Part shown: positions 33,886-45,287 of the stretch, in pieces
Layout: every line of letters begins with the position of its first letter
Numbering within the stretch: position 1 is the stretch's first letter
DNA from: VRUE01 sp963704515
GTDB taxonomy: Bacteria; Actinomycetota; Thermoleophilia; Solirubrobacterales; 70-9
Direction of reading: 5' to 3'
Length of the DNA: 64,000 nt
Assembly: GCA_963704515.1 (NCBI GenBank)
Contig: OY969913.1
Location: forward strand, 1,240,001-1,304,000
Made by a program: the position numbers and the translations under genes
The notes under the pieces: model-generated
What the model was told of the DNA's origin: nothing
Seen by the model: only the letters and a program-made list of their open reading frames with translations
Databases searched by the model: none

Positions 33886-34637
33886 GCCGTTGCGGCGGCG
33901 CTGCGCAGCGGCTGCAGCCAGGCGGGGGGCAGGATCGGCGGGGTCTTGCCTGGGTAGTCGGGGATCACGCGCAGAGCCAGCTGCCCCGCGGGACGGGACT
34001 CGATCGCCGGGCGCAGGTCGTCGAGGGTCATCGCCAGGGCGATGCTGGGGGCGATCTGGAAGTCGGCGGCGTTGAGCTGCTCGCCGCCGAGCACGCCGGC
34101 CTCGATCCAGGCGTCGATCCGGTCGAGGAAGCCCGGCAGGGCAGCGAGGTCGCGGCGGGTGTTCTCGTCGCCGGCCTCGTTGTAGCGGGCGGTGAGGGCG
34201 ACGACCGGCGCCGCGGTGCGCAGCGCGAGGCCGCGGGGGATGCCCAGCCTGGCGTCGCCCAGGTAGCTGCCCAGGGGCGATCCGTCCTTGCGCAGCGCCC
34301 ACCAGGCGATCTGGCGAATCGGGTGCTGGAGCTCCTCGTCGCCGAAGCGCTCCGCCTCCTCGACCGCGGCTCGCGCCTCGGGGTCGGTCGGGAACAGGGG
34401 CGGCTCGGGGCGGACGCGGTCGAGCTCGCGCGCGATCTCACGCGACCCCTGAACCCGGCGGCCGTCGATCTTCATCGCCGGCACGGTCTGCCGCGGGAAG
34501 CCGAGGGCGCGGACCACGGCCTTGGAGACGACCGGAAAGAGGTCGGTCCGCTTGAAGGGGATGCTCTTGTGGCGCAGCATCGCCTGGGCCGCCATCCCCG
34601 GGTGCGATCCCGGGATCGTGTAGATCCGCACCTCCAC
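33882..34637 (-). CDS. Glutathione S-transferase-like (thioredoxin-fold) protein
   Basis: 251 residues from GTG 34637. The N-terminal thioredoxin-like domain (VEVRIYTIPGSHPGMAAQAM, ... FPRQTVPAMKIDGRRVQGSR with the cis-Pro 'TVPAM' and the 'GS' motif) is followed by a helical C-terminal domain. This matches the GST superfamily. Actinobacteria usually lack glutathione, so the partner thiol is unclear (mycothiol or none). It interrupts the folate-coaX block on the opposite strand, and its start is 36 nt from the coaX start (divergent). Confidence 0.8.
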   Translation of the reverse strand: MEVRIYTIPGSHPGMAAQAMLRHKSIPFKRTDLFPVVSKAVVRALGFPRQTVPAMKIDGRRVQGSREIARELDRVRPEPPLFPTDPEARAAVEEAERFGDEELQHPIRQIAWWALRKDGSPLGSYLGDARLGIPRGLALRTAAPVVALTARYNEAGDENTRRDLAALPGFLDRIDAWIEAGVLGGEQLNAADFQIAPSIALAMTLDDLRPAIESRPAGQLALRVIPDYPGKTPPILPPAWLQPLRSAAATA

Positions 34638-34673
34638 GGCGATCGATCCTACGGCGTCGGAGATAATGCCGCC

Positions 34674-35453
34674 GTGCTCCTCGCGGCTGACGTCGGCAAC
34701 ACCCAGACTCACCTCGGCGCCTTCGACGGCGAGCGCCTGGTCGAGCACTGGCGCTTTCAGACCCGCTCCGGCGCCACCGGCGATGAGCTGGCGGAGCGGA
34801 TTGACGGTCTCTTCTCGCTCTGCGGTATGTCGTTCAAGGACGTCGGCTCGCTCTGCGTCTCCTCGGTCGTGCCCCCGTTGGGGACGCAGTTCGAGCAGCT
34901 GGCCGCGCGGTACCTGAATGCCGGCTGCCTGACCGTCGGACCCGGCATCAAGACCGGGATGCCGATCCGCATCGAGAACCCGCTCGAGGTGGGCGCCGAC
35001 CGCCTCGTCAACGCGATCGCCGCCTACGAGCGGTTTGGCGAGGCATGCGTGTCCGTCGACTTCGGCACCGGCATCAATATCGACGCCGTCTCGGCCGACG
35101 GCGAGTATCTCGGGGGCGCGATCGGCCCTGGCCTCGCACCCTCGCTCAGCGCCCTGATCGAGCGAGCCGCCCGAATCACGAGGATCGACCTCGAAGAGCC
35201 AAAGGAAGCCATCGGCCGCTCGACCCGGGCGGCGATCCACTCCGGCTTCATCTTCGGTTTCGCCGGGTTGATAGACGGCATCGTGCGCAGGATCGAAGAC
35301 GAGCTGCCAAATCCACGGGTGCTCGCCACCGGCGGCTACGCCTCGGCCGTCGTCCCCTTCACGGAGACGATCGACGAAGTCGACGATCTGCTTACCCTGA
35401 AGGGGCTGCGCCTGATCCATGAGCGAAACACGCCCACAGCACCCGCTGACTGA
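34674..35453 (+). CDS. coaX: Type III pantothenate kinase
   Basis: 259 residues from GTG 34674. It belongs to the ASKHA fold, with the phosphate-1 motif ADVGNTQTHLG, the phosphate-2 motif VDFGTGINIDAVS (~124-136), GAIGPGLAPSL and ATGGYAS. It makes 4'-phosphopantothenate, the first step to coenzyme A; type III enzymes need a monovalent cation. It overlaps dus by 35 nt. The neighbourhood (ftsH, fol genes, dus, lysS) agrees with coaX in Bacillus. Confidence 0.94.
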   Translation: MLLAADVGNTQTHLGAFDGERLVEHWRFQTRSGATGDELAERIDGLFSLCGMSFKDVGSLCVSSVVPPLGTQFEQLAARYLNAGCLTVGPGIKTGMPIRIENPLEVGADRLVNAIAAYERFGEACVSVDFGTGINIDAVSADGEYLGGAIGPGLAPSLSALIERAARITRIDLEEPKEAIGRSTRAAIHSGFIFGFAGLIDGIVRRIEDELPNPRVLATGGYASAVVPFTETIDEVDDLLTLKGLRLIHERNTPTAPAD

Positions 35454-36420
35454 TCCCTTCCGGATCGCCGGCGTCGAGATCCCCAACCGCGTCCTGCTCG
35501 CCCCGCTCGCCGGGATCGGCAACTGGTTCGTGCGCCTGCAGGCCAAGCGCCACGGCGCCGGGCTCGCGGTCTCCGAGATGGTCTCCAGCTTCGGCCTGCA
35601 CCACCGCAACGAGCGCACCCTGCGCGAGCTGATGCGGATCCATCCCGAGGAGCACCCGGTCTCGCTACAGCTCTTCGGCCACGACCCCGAGGTGATGCGC
35701 TCCGGCGCGGCGATCGCCGCCGAGGCCGGCGCCGACCTGATCGACATCAACATGGGCTGCCCGGTGCGCAAGGTGCGCAAGACCGGCGCCGGCGCCGAGC
35801 TGCTGCGCGATCACGAGCTGGCGCTCGCCCTGGCGCGCGGCGCGATCGAGGGCAGCGGCCTGCCGGTCACCGTCAAGCTGCGCTCCGGGATCGAGGCCGG
35901 CGACCGCTCCGGCTTCGAGCTCGCCGTTCGCCTCGCCGAGGAGGCCGGCGTCGCCGCGGTTGGCTTCCACCCGCGCGCCGCGACGATCGGCCACAAGGGC
36001 CAACCCGACTACGCGCTCACCCGCGAGCTGGTCGAGCGGATCGAGGTGCCGGTGATCGTCTCCGGCGGCCTGAAGAGCGCCGAGACGGCGCGCCGCGCGT
36101 ACGCCGAGTCCGGCGCCGCCGCGGTGATGCTCGCCCGCGGTTCGCTCGGCAACCCCTGGCTTTTCGAGGAGCTGACCGGCGCCCGTACCGAGCCCCCGCC
36201 CCGCGAGGAGGTGGTGGCGGAGCTGCTCTGGGTGATGGACCGCGCCGAGGAGCACCTGGGGACCGAGCGCGCCGGCCGCTACCTGCGCAAGTTCTACCCC
36301 TGGTACGTCGAGCGCCTCGGCGTCTCGGCCGAGTTTGCTCAGGAGCTGCAGCGCAACGCCGACCTGCCGGAGGCCCGCCGCATGGTCGCCGCTCTGGCCG
36401 CTCTGGCCCCCTCGCTATAA
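35419..36420 (+). CDS. dus: tRNA-dihydrouridine synthase
   Basis: 333 residues. FMN-dependent TIM barrel: NRVLLAPLAGIGNWFVRLQA, then INMGCPVRKVRKTGAGAEL with the catalytic Cys, TVKLRSG, GFHPRAATIGHKGQPDY and VSGGLKSAETARRA. It reduces uridine to dihydrouridine in the D-loop of tRNAs. It begins inside the 3' end of coaX, so the two are cotranscribed. Confidence 0.94.
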   Translation: MSETRPQHPLTDPFRIAGVEIPNRVLLAPLAGIGNWFVRLQAKRHGAGLAVSEMVSSFGLHHRNERTLRELMRIHPEEHPVSLQLFGHDPEVMRSGAAIAAEAGADLIDINMGCPVRKVRKTGAGAELLRDHELALALARGAIEGSGLPVTVKLRSGIEAGDRSGFELAVRLAEEAGVAAVGFHPRAATIGHKGQPDYALTRELVERIEVPVIVSGGLKSAETARRAYAESGAAAVMLARGSLGNPWLFEELTGARTEPPPREEVVAELLWVMDRAEEHLGTERAGRYLRKFYPWYVERLGVSAEFAQELQRNADLPEARRMVAALAALAPSL

Positions 36421-36533
36421 TCCCGCGACTTCCGGCCCTGGTGTGGTGATCCAACGCCGCCGCACCTGGGCGTTTTTGGGTCTAGGAGCCGTTTCCGGGC
36501 CGTTCTCAATCGAGCAAAGCGAGGTCAGGCAAA

Positions 36534-37013
36534 GTGAGTCGCCAGTCGGTAATCACCCCCGAGGGTCTTGAGAAGCTCAAGGAGGAGATCGAGCACCTCT
36601 CAACCGTGAAGCGCCGCGAGGTCGCCGAGCGGATCAAGGAGGCACGCGAGTTCGGCGACATCTCCGAGAACGCCGAGTACGACGACGCCAAGAACGAGCA
36701 GGCTCTGCTCGAGCAGCGCATCGCGCAGCTCGAAGAGCGGCTGCGCCGGGCGACGGTGATCGACGAGAAGGACCTCGGCACCGATGAGGTCCAGTTCGGC
36801 TCGATCGTCCACGTCAAGGACCAGAAGACCGGCGACTCGCAGAAGTTCCAGATCGTTGGCTCGACCGAGGCCGACCCGCTGGAGCAGAAGCTCTCCAACG
36901 AGTCGCCGATCGGCAAAGCCCTGATCGGCCACAAGCGCAACGACATCGTCACGGTCGAGGTTCCGCGCGGCCCGAAGAAGAAACTCAAGATCACCAAGAT
37001 CGAGACCGCCTAG
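36534..37013 (+). CDS. greA: Transcription elongation factor GreA
   Basis: 159 residues from GTG 36534. The N-terminal coiled coil (EGLEKLKEEIEHLSTVKRRE) carries the acidic tip DISENAEYDDAK, which reaches into the RNA polymerase secondary channel. The C-terminal FKBP-like domain has QFGSIVHVKD and GSTEADP. It rescues backtracked polymerase by stimulating transcript cleavage. The 113-nt gap before it (36421-36533) holds a GAGG ribosome site; no clear promoter was seen. Confidence 0.95.
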   Translation: MSRQSVITPEGLEKLKEEIEHLSTVKRREVAERIKEAREFGDISENAEYDDAKNEQALLEQRIAQLEERLRRATVIDEKDLGTDEVQFGSIVHVKDQKTGDSQKFQIVGSTEADPLEQKLSNESPIGKALIGHKRNDIVTVEVPRGPKKKLKITKIETA

Positions 37014-37039
37014 CGGCTGCCGGTAGGCTCGCGCTCGCG

Positions 37040-38518
37040 ATGGGCGAGGCCGAACAGCAAGACATCTCCGACGTCCTCCGCGACCGGCGCGAGAAGCTGG
37101 AGCGCCTGCGCGAGGCCGGGATCGACCCTTTTCCTCCCGAGTTCGCGGAAAAGGAGGACGTCGCCGAGGTGCGGGCCGCGCACGAGGGGCTGGCGCCGGG
37201 GATCGAGACCGAGTCGCGCCACCGCGTGGCGGGGCGGATCGTCGGTCGCCGTGGTCACGGCAAGGCCTGCTTCCTCGATCTGCGCGACGGCACCGGCCAG
37301 ATCCAGCTGCACGCCCGCGAGGACCTGCTGGGCGAGGAGCCCTACCGGGTCTTGACCGAGCTCGACCTCGGCGACATCGTCGGCGTCGAGGGCACCGCGA
37401 TGGCGACCCGCCGGGGCGGCGAGCTCTCGCTGGCGATCGACCGCTGGCGGCTGCTCGCCAAGAGCCTGCGCCCGCCGCCCGACAAGTTCCACGGTCTCGA
37501 GGACGTCGAGAAGCGCTACCGCCACCGCGAGCTCGACCTGATTGCCAACGAGGAGAGCCGCCGCCTCTTCGGCCTGCGCGCCCGCACCGTCACCGAGGTG
37601 CGCCACTGGCTCGACGAGCGCGGCTTCATCGAGGTCGAGACCCCGGTCCTGCAGCCGCTCTACGGCGGCGCCCTGGCGCGGCCCTTCACCACCCACCACA
37701 ACGCCCTCGACCGCGACCTCTACCTGCGGATCGCGACCGAGCTCTACCTCAAGCGGCTCGTCGTCGGCGGCATCGACCGCGTCTACGAGCTCGGCAAGGA
37801 CTTCCGCAACGAGGGCATCTCGCACAAGCACAACCCCGAGTTCACGATGCTCGAGTGGTACGAGGCCTGCGCGGACTACGTCTTCACCGCGCACCGGGTC
37901 GAGCACATGGTGGCCGAGGTCGCCGAGCGAGTGCTCGGCACGACGGTGGTCGAGCGCGACGGCGTCTCGATCGACTTCGCACCGCCCTGGAAGCGGGTCA
38001 CCTTTCGCGAGGCGATCCGCGAGCGCAGCGGCATCGACATCGCCGAGCACCCGACGCGCGAGGCGCTGGCGGCGGCGATCGGGACAGAGCCCGATCCGAA
38101 GGAGGGCTGGGGCAAGCTGGTCGACGGGCTGCTCTCCAAGCACGTCGAGCCGCGGCTGATCCAGCCGACCTTCGTCCTCGACTACCCGGTCGAGCTCTCG
38201 CCCTTCGCCAAGTCGCATCGCTCCGAGGAGGGACTGGTCGAGCGCTTCGAGGCCTTCGCCGGCGGCATGGAGATCGCCAACGGCTTCACCGAGCTCAACG
38301 ACCCCGACGAGCAGCGCCGCCGCTTCGAGCAGCAGGCCGAGGAGCTGGCCCGCGGGGACGAGGAGGCGCAGCCCTACGACGAGGACTTCGTCGGCGCTCT
38401 GGAGCAGGGGATGCCGCCCACCGGCGGCGTCGGAATCGGCATCGATCGCCTGGTGATGCTGCTCAGCGGCGCCAAGAGCGTGCGCGAGGTCGTGCTCTTC
38501 CCGGCGATGCGCAGCTAG
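37040..38518 (+). CDS. lysS: Lysyl-tRNA synthetase, class II
   Basis: 492 residues. The N-terminal OB fold (RVAGRIVGRRGHGKACFLDL) binds the anticodon. The catalytic core has class II motif 1 (around FIEVETPVLQPLYGG), motif 2 (GKDFRNEGISHKHNPEFTML) and motif 3 (GGVGIGIDRLVMLLSG). It attaches lysine to tRNA-Lys. It starts 26 nt after greA on the same strand. Length is normal for the family. Confidence 0.96.
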   Translation: MGEAEQQDISDVLRDRREKLERLREAGIDPFPPEFAEKEDVAEVRAAHEGLAPGIETESRHRVAGRIVGRRGHGKACFLDLRDGTGQIQLHAREDLLGEEPYRVLTELDLGDIVGVEGTAMATRRGGELSLAIDRWRLLAKSLRPPPDKFHGLEDVEKRYRHRELDLIANEESRRLFGLRARTVTEVRHWLDERGFIEVETPVLQPLYGGALARPFTTHHNALDRDLYLRIATELYLKRLVVGGIDRVYELGKDFRNEGISHKHNPEFTMLEWYEACADYVFTAHRVEHMVAEVAERVLGTTVVERDGVSIDFAPPWKRVTFREAIRERSGIDIAEHPTREALAAAIGTEPDPKEGWGKLVDGLLSKHVEPRLIQPTFVLDYPVELSPFAKSHRSEEGLVERFEAFAGGMEIANGFTELNDPDEQRRRFEQQAEELARGDEEAQPYDEDFVGALEQGMPPTGGVGIGIDRLVMLLSGAKSVREVVLFPAMRS

Positions 38519-38670
38519 AAAGGCCGCTCTGAGCGTATTTTTGCGGCGCCGGGCCGGTTGGCCTCGCTCGGTATCGTGTAGGGACCACATGGGCGCCTCC
38601 CGTTAACCCGAAGGGCGTCTTCGTCCGATACTTACTCGGCCCAACCGCGTTGAGTAGATAGAGAGGCTTT
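38519..38670 (+). promoter_or_regulatory. Leader region of clpC
   Basis: 152 nt without a gene. No CIRCE element or CtsR heptad is seen. The stretch GTTGAGT at 38649-38655 resembles half of an HspR-type site (CTTGAGT), without a second half at the correct spacing. An AGAGAGG ribosome site precedes the TTG start at 38671. A promoter is expected here because the upstream gene ends with a clear gap. Confidence 0.35.
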
Positions 38671-41260
<2,590 letters not shown>

Positions 41261-41268
<8 letters not shown>

Positions 41269-42394
41269 GCCCGGCCGCGTCGCCATCGGGACCTGGAGCG
41301 GGGGACGGTTCCTGCGCTTCGGCGAGGCTGTCGACGAGGACCGGTTGGTGGAGATTTTGCGGCCCGGGGCCGGGGTGGACACGGTGCTGACCGCCGACGC
41401 CTACGGGGCGGGGGAGGCTGACGTCGTCCTGGGACGGGCGCTGGCCGGCGCTTCGCGTAACTCCTACTCACTTGTCGGAGCGGTTGGGCATGACTTCTAC
41501 GAGGGGGAGCGGGACGGGCCTCGGGGCTTTCCTCGGTTCACCGACCCGAAGCTGCGCGGCGAGGGCGAATACGCCGGCTACCTGCGGATGGCGGCTGAGC
41601 GGAGCCTGGAACGGATCGGGGTCGATTCCTTCGACCTGCTGCTGCTGCACAACCCCGATCGGATCGGTTACACGAGCGAGGCGGTCTGGGGCGGCATGGA
41701 GGCGTTGCGCGAGGCGGGGCTGGCCGAGCGGATCGGGGTTGCGCCCGGGCCCGCCAACGGCTTCACGCTCGACATCATCGACTGCCTCGAGCGGTTCGGG
41801 GAGCGGATCGATTGGGCGATGATTATCCTCAACCCGTTCGAGCCCTGGCCGGGAGAGCTGTGCCTCGAGGCGGCGGAGCGCCACAACGTGAAGGTGATTA
41901 CCCGCGTGGTCGACTACGGCGGCCTCTTCTGGGGCGACCTGCAACCCGGGATGGAGTTGGCGAAAGGAGACCACCGGGCGTTCCGCCCGGAGGGTTGGAT
42001 CGAGGCCGGGCTGGAGAAGCTTGCTCACCTAGACCCATTCCGCGAGCGCACCGGCCTTAGCCCGATGCACCTCGCCTGCCAGTGGAACCTCGCCCACCCC
42101 GCGGTCGAGTGCGTCGTCCCGACCCTGATCCAGGAGGCATATCCAGGGGCGCGACCGATTGAGGACAAGCGCGCCGAGCTGGCGGCGCTCCCCGCCGAGC
42201 CGAAGCTCAGCGCCGAGGACGTCGCCGCGATTCGCTCGATCGGCGACAACGCCAACTGCATGGCGCTCAAGGGCGCCAGCCCCGAACACGAGGGCGAAGA
42301 GCGCCCCGACCGCTGGCCACTCACGCCCGAGCTGGTCGAGCTGGGCGGGCGGTGGGACATCGACCCAGCCCAAGACCTCCTGGCGACTCACTGA
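41261..42394 (+). CDS. Aldo/keto reductase
   Basis: 377 residues from GTG 41261, overlapping clpC by 8 nt. TIM-barrel AKR features: GTWSGGRFLRFGEAV, DTVLTADAYGAGEADVVLG, VDSFDLLLLHNPDRIG with the conserved His, and ECVVPTLIQEAYP near the cofactor site. Such enzymes use NADPH to reduce carbonyls. Translational overlap with clpC suggests a stress-related detoxifying role, but the substrate is unknown. Confidence 0.85.
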
Positions 42395-42438
42395 CAGCGA
42401 AACGGAGGACGGGCGGGCAAACCGGCCGTCGACTTCGA

Positions 42439-43617
42439 TCAATCGGCATGGATCTCGCGTCGCACGTAAGCCGCGAACATCGGGTCGGCCAGCGCCCAGG
42501 AGCCCCGCCCGGCGGGCCTGACCACAATCGAAGCATCAGCAAGCGCGGTCAGTGCACGGTTGGCGGCCTTCTTCTCCAGGCCTTCGTACGACGAGCGTTT
42601 GTGCGCGAGGCGGACGCAGACTTCTACGGCTGTGTTGCCCATCGCCCTGATGCGGTCCATCAGGTCGGCGTGACGGCCGGCGTCCGCCGCGAGCGCCCCG
42701 CGGTGGCCGCGCTCGGCCAGCGTGCCGTCGATGTGATGTGTTTCTTCCTCGACTGAGACATGATGGGTCTGCTGAGCGATCAGCATCGTCGAGCGTGGAT
42801 GCCCTTCACCCGCGGCGACGATCAGCGCCAGCGCCTCCTCGTCGGCCGTGCACTCGTCCTGTTCGAAGCGCTCTCGCAATCCCTCACGCCACTCGTCGTC
42901 GGCGATCGGGGATAGCTCATGGAAGCCACCGAACTGGTAGAGCGCCCGCCGCTCGTTGCCGAACATGTCGCGCATCAGGTGCTCGACGCTTCCGGCGAAC
43001 AGGCAGGTAACCCGAGGTGAGTCATGTAGCACCTCCCGCAGCCGTTGCGTGATTTGCTCGGGGTCTCCGTAAGCGCCGCTGGTCAGTTGCTGGAGCTCGT
43101 CGACGAAGAGGATCAGCTGACGGTCATCGCGCTCGGCGATGCGCTGGGGCAACTCGAGGGCGAGGCTGAGTTCGCGCAAAGGATCCTGGCGCTTACGAGT
43201 CGGCTCGAGAGCGATCTCCACCGCGTCCCCGAGCTCGGACTTCACCCGCAGCACCGTGGTCAGCGACCTCCCTGACAGCGCGCGCGTGGGAAGCCGGCGA
43301 ACCCGCTCGACCAGCCGCTTCAGGGTTGAGCGGTTGGCGAGCGTCTCCTGGGCGATCGTCTCGGCCAGAGCGGCGGCGTTCGTGTCTCTGAAGAGGCTGA
43401 CGCTTACGGTGTAGAAGCGCCTCCGGCGAAGCGCCGCGACGGCTGCCTCGCAGATCGTGCTCTTACCCGTTCTGCGTGGCGCGGCAACGATTCGATGCAG
43501 CCCGGCTGCGAGGTCGGAGACGAGCTCCTCGAGGTCGCTCTGGCGTCCGATCGGCTCTCCGGGAGGGCGGACCGGCTCCTCCGAAGGAAAAAGGTCTCGG
43601 GAGCGGATTCGAGGCAT
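42439..43617 (-). CDS. AAA ATPase, archaeal-ATPase/Orc1-like
   Basis: 392 residues from ATG 43617 (frame open to 43656). Walker A is APRRTGKST (~43-51), Walker B is LILFVDELQQL (~167-177), and a sensor-1-like TCLFAGSVEHLMRD follows. A helical lid and winged-helix-like C-terminus (LTALADASIVVRPAGRGSWA) complete the layout of the 'archaeal ATPase' group, proteins often found in mobile or conflict loci. The 70 bp upstream are strikingly A/T-rich for this genome. It separates clpC from disA on the opposite strand, consistent with insertion. Confidence 0.8.
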   Translation of the reverse strand: MPRIRSRDLFPSEEPVRPPGEPIGRQSDLEELVSDLAAGLHRIVAAPRRTGKSTICEAAVAALRRRRFYTVSVSLFRDTNAAALAETIAQETLANRSTLKRLVERVRRLPTRALSGRSLTTVLRVKSELGDAVEIALEPTRKRQDPLRELSLALELPQRIAERDDRQLILFVDELQQLTSGAYGDPEQITQRLREVLHDSPRVTCLFAGSVEHLMRDMFGNERRALYQFGGFHELSPIADDEWREGLRERFEQDECTADEEALALIVAAGEGHPRSTMLIAQQTHHVSVEEETHHIDGTLAERGHRGALAADAGRHADLMDRIRAMGNTAVEVCVRLAHKRSSYEGLEKKAANRALTALADASIVVRPAGRGSWALADPMFAAYVRREIHAD

Positions 43618-43673
43618 ATTGTCAATTATGCCAACATTAGTAGGCGCATTCGTCAACTACATCCAAAGTAGAG

Positions 43674-45173
43674 TTGGAGATCAGGCATGAAAAGTTCAAA
43701 GCCCGCACCGGAGATCATGACCTGCCGTTCGCAGTGAGTTCTCCGAGCGGAAGGTGGTGGACGCTGATTGGGGCCTGCGCCGGCCTCTTCCTGCTGATGC
43801 TTGATTCGACCGTGGTGGCGTTGGCGCTCACCTCGATCAAGCATGAGCTGGGAGCCAGCGCGGCGGCGCTGCAGTGGGTGATGAACGGGTACCTGCTGAC
43901 GATCGCGGTGCTGGTGGTGACCGCCGGGCGGCTCGGCGACATGTTCGGGCGCAAGCGGGTGTTCGTCGCCGGGATGGTGCTCTTCGGGGTCGGATCGGTG
44001 CTCTCCGGCGCCGCCCAGAGCCCCGAGATGCTGATCGGTGGGCGGGTGTTGCAGGGGGTTGGCGCTGCGCCGGTTCTCTCGCTCTCGCTGGCGATCGTCT
44101 GCAACGCCTTTCCGGCGGCCGAGCAGCCGCGGGCGTTGGGGGTCTGGGCGGCGGTCTCGGCGATCGCGCTGGCGATCGGACCGGTGGTCGGCGGAGCGCT
44201 GATCGCGCTCGACTGGCGGCTGATCTTCTGGATCAACCTGCCCGTGGTCTTCGCCGGCCTGGCGATCGTGATCGCCGCGGCGCCCGAGTCGACCGACCCC
44301 GCCGCGGGCCGCCACATCGACCTCGCCGGCCTGCTGGCGCTGACCGTCGGCCTCACCGCGGTCGTCCTGGCGATGATCCAGTCGCGGGTCTGGCCGGCGT
44401 CGTTGACGGCGGCGCTGGCTTTGGGCGGGGCCGCCGCGCTGGCGCTCTTCGTCTGGATCGAGCGCCGGGTGCGCCAGCCGATCGTCGAATTCGAGCTCTT
44501 CCGCAACGGCCCCTACTTCGGCGCCAGCGCCGCCGCCTTCGCCGTCGTCGGCGCCTACTGGGCGGTGATGTTCTTCCAACCCCAGTACCTGCAGGACGCG
44601 CGCGGCCACTCGGCGATCCTCAGCGGCCTGTTGATCCTGCCGGTGACCGCGCCGATGGTCTTCATCTCGCCCTTCTCCGGCAGGCTGATCGGCCGCTTCG
44701 GCGCGCGCGGCCTGATGACCGCCGGGATGGTCTTCGGGACCGCCGGCCTGCTCGTCCTCACCCAGATCGGGCCGCAGAGCTCCTACGCCCCGATCCTCTT
44801 CGGCTACCTGCTCTTCGGGATCGCGCTCGGCCTCGTCTACGCGCCGATGTCGACCGCGGCGATGGCGGCGATGCCGGCGGAGAAGGTCGGCATCGCCTCC
44901 GGCGTGCTCGCCATGGACCGGATCGTCGCCGGCTCGCTGGCGCTGGCGGCGACCGGCGCGGCCTTCCACGCCTTGCAGGCGGGCGGCGAGTCCTTCAGCG
45001 ACTCGATCGCCGGTTCGACCTGGGTCTCGGTCGTGCTCTGCGCGATCGGCGTCGGCCTCACCTGGGCCTTCGTCCGAGACCCGGCGCATCCCGGCACCGA
45101 CCGCAGCGTCGCCGGCAAGCCCCAGCCGCGGGCCCTCCAGCATCACGCCCACCACCACCGCTTCCACCTCTAA
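43674..45173 (+). CDS. MFS drug transporter, DHA2 (EmrB/QacA) family
   Basis: 499 residues from TTG 43674; GTG 43734 is a better-looking alternative start (SSPSGRW). It has fourteen predicted helices. Motif A-like GRLGDMFGRKRVFVAGM follows helix 2, and helix 1 carries LDSTVVALALTSI, typical of DHA2 proton-driven multidrug pumps. It would export hydrophobic compounds. The His-rich tail (HHAHHHRFHL) is unusual and could bind metal. Divergent from the AAA ATPase. Substrate unknown. Confidence 0.88.
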   Translation: MEIRHEKFKARTGDHDLPFAVSSPSGRWWTLIGACAGLFLLMLDSTVVALALTSIKHELGASAAALQWVMNGYLLTIAVLVVTAGRLGDMFGRKRVFVAGMVLFGVGSVLSGAAQSPEMLIGGRVLQGVGAAPVLSLSLAIVCNAFPAAEQPRALGVWAAVSAIALAIGPVVGGALIALDWRLIFWINLPVVFAGLAIVIAAAPESTDPAAGRHIDLAGLLALTVGLTAVVLAMIQSRVWPASLTAALALGGAAALALFVWIERRVRQPIVEFELFRNGPYFGASAAAFAVVGAYWAVMFFQPQYLQDARGHSAILSGLLILPVTAPMVFISPFSGRLIGRFGARGLMTAGMVFGTAGLLVLTQIGPQSSYAPILFGYLLFGIALGLVYAPMSTAAMAAMPAEKVGIASGVLAMDRIVAGSLALAATGAAFHALQAGGESFSDSIAGSTWVSVVLCAIGVGLTWAFVRDPAHPGTDRSVAGKPQPRALQHHAHHHRFHL

Positions 45174-45206
45174 GGCGCGACTTGCGGCCTTGGGTGACCG
45201 GTTTCC

Positions 45207-45271
45207 TTGACATCGTCTAATCCGACCTGTCCACTAGGACATCGGTCACACCGCATTCCAAAGCGGTTTTT
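45207..45271 (+). promoter_or_regulatory. Possible promoter and operator of disA
   Basis: TTGACA at 45207-45212 is a perfect -35, but no good -10 lies at the standard distance. A palindrome TGTCC-ACTA-GGACA (45228-45241) follows. Next comes a 5-bp hairpin with a T5 tail (ACCGC/GCGGT at 45250-45267, T-run to 45271), 17 nt before the start. This may be an attenuator or the end of the MFS transcript. Confidence 0.35.
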
Positions 45272-45287
45272 GGCATCCTAGAGAGCG

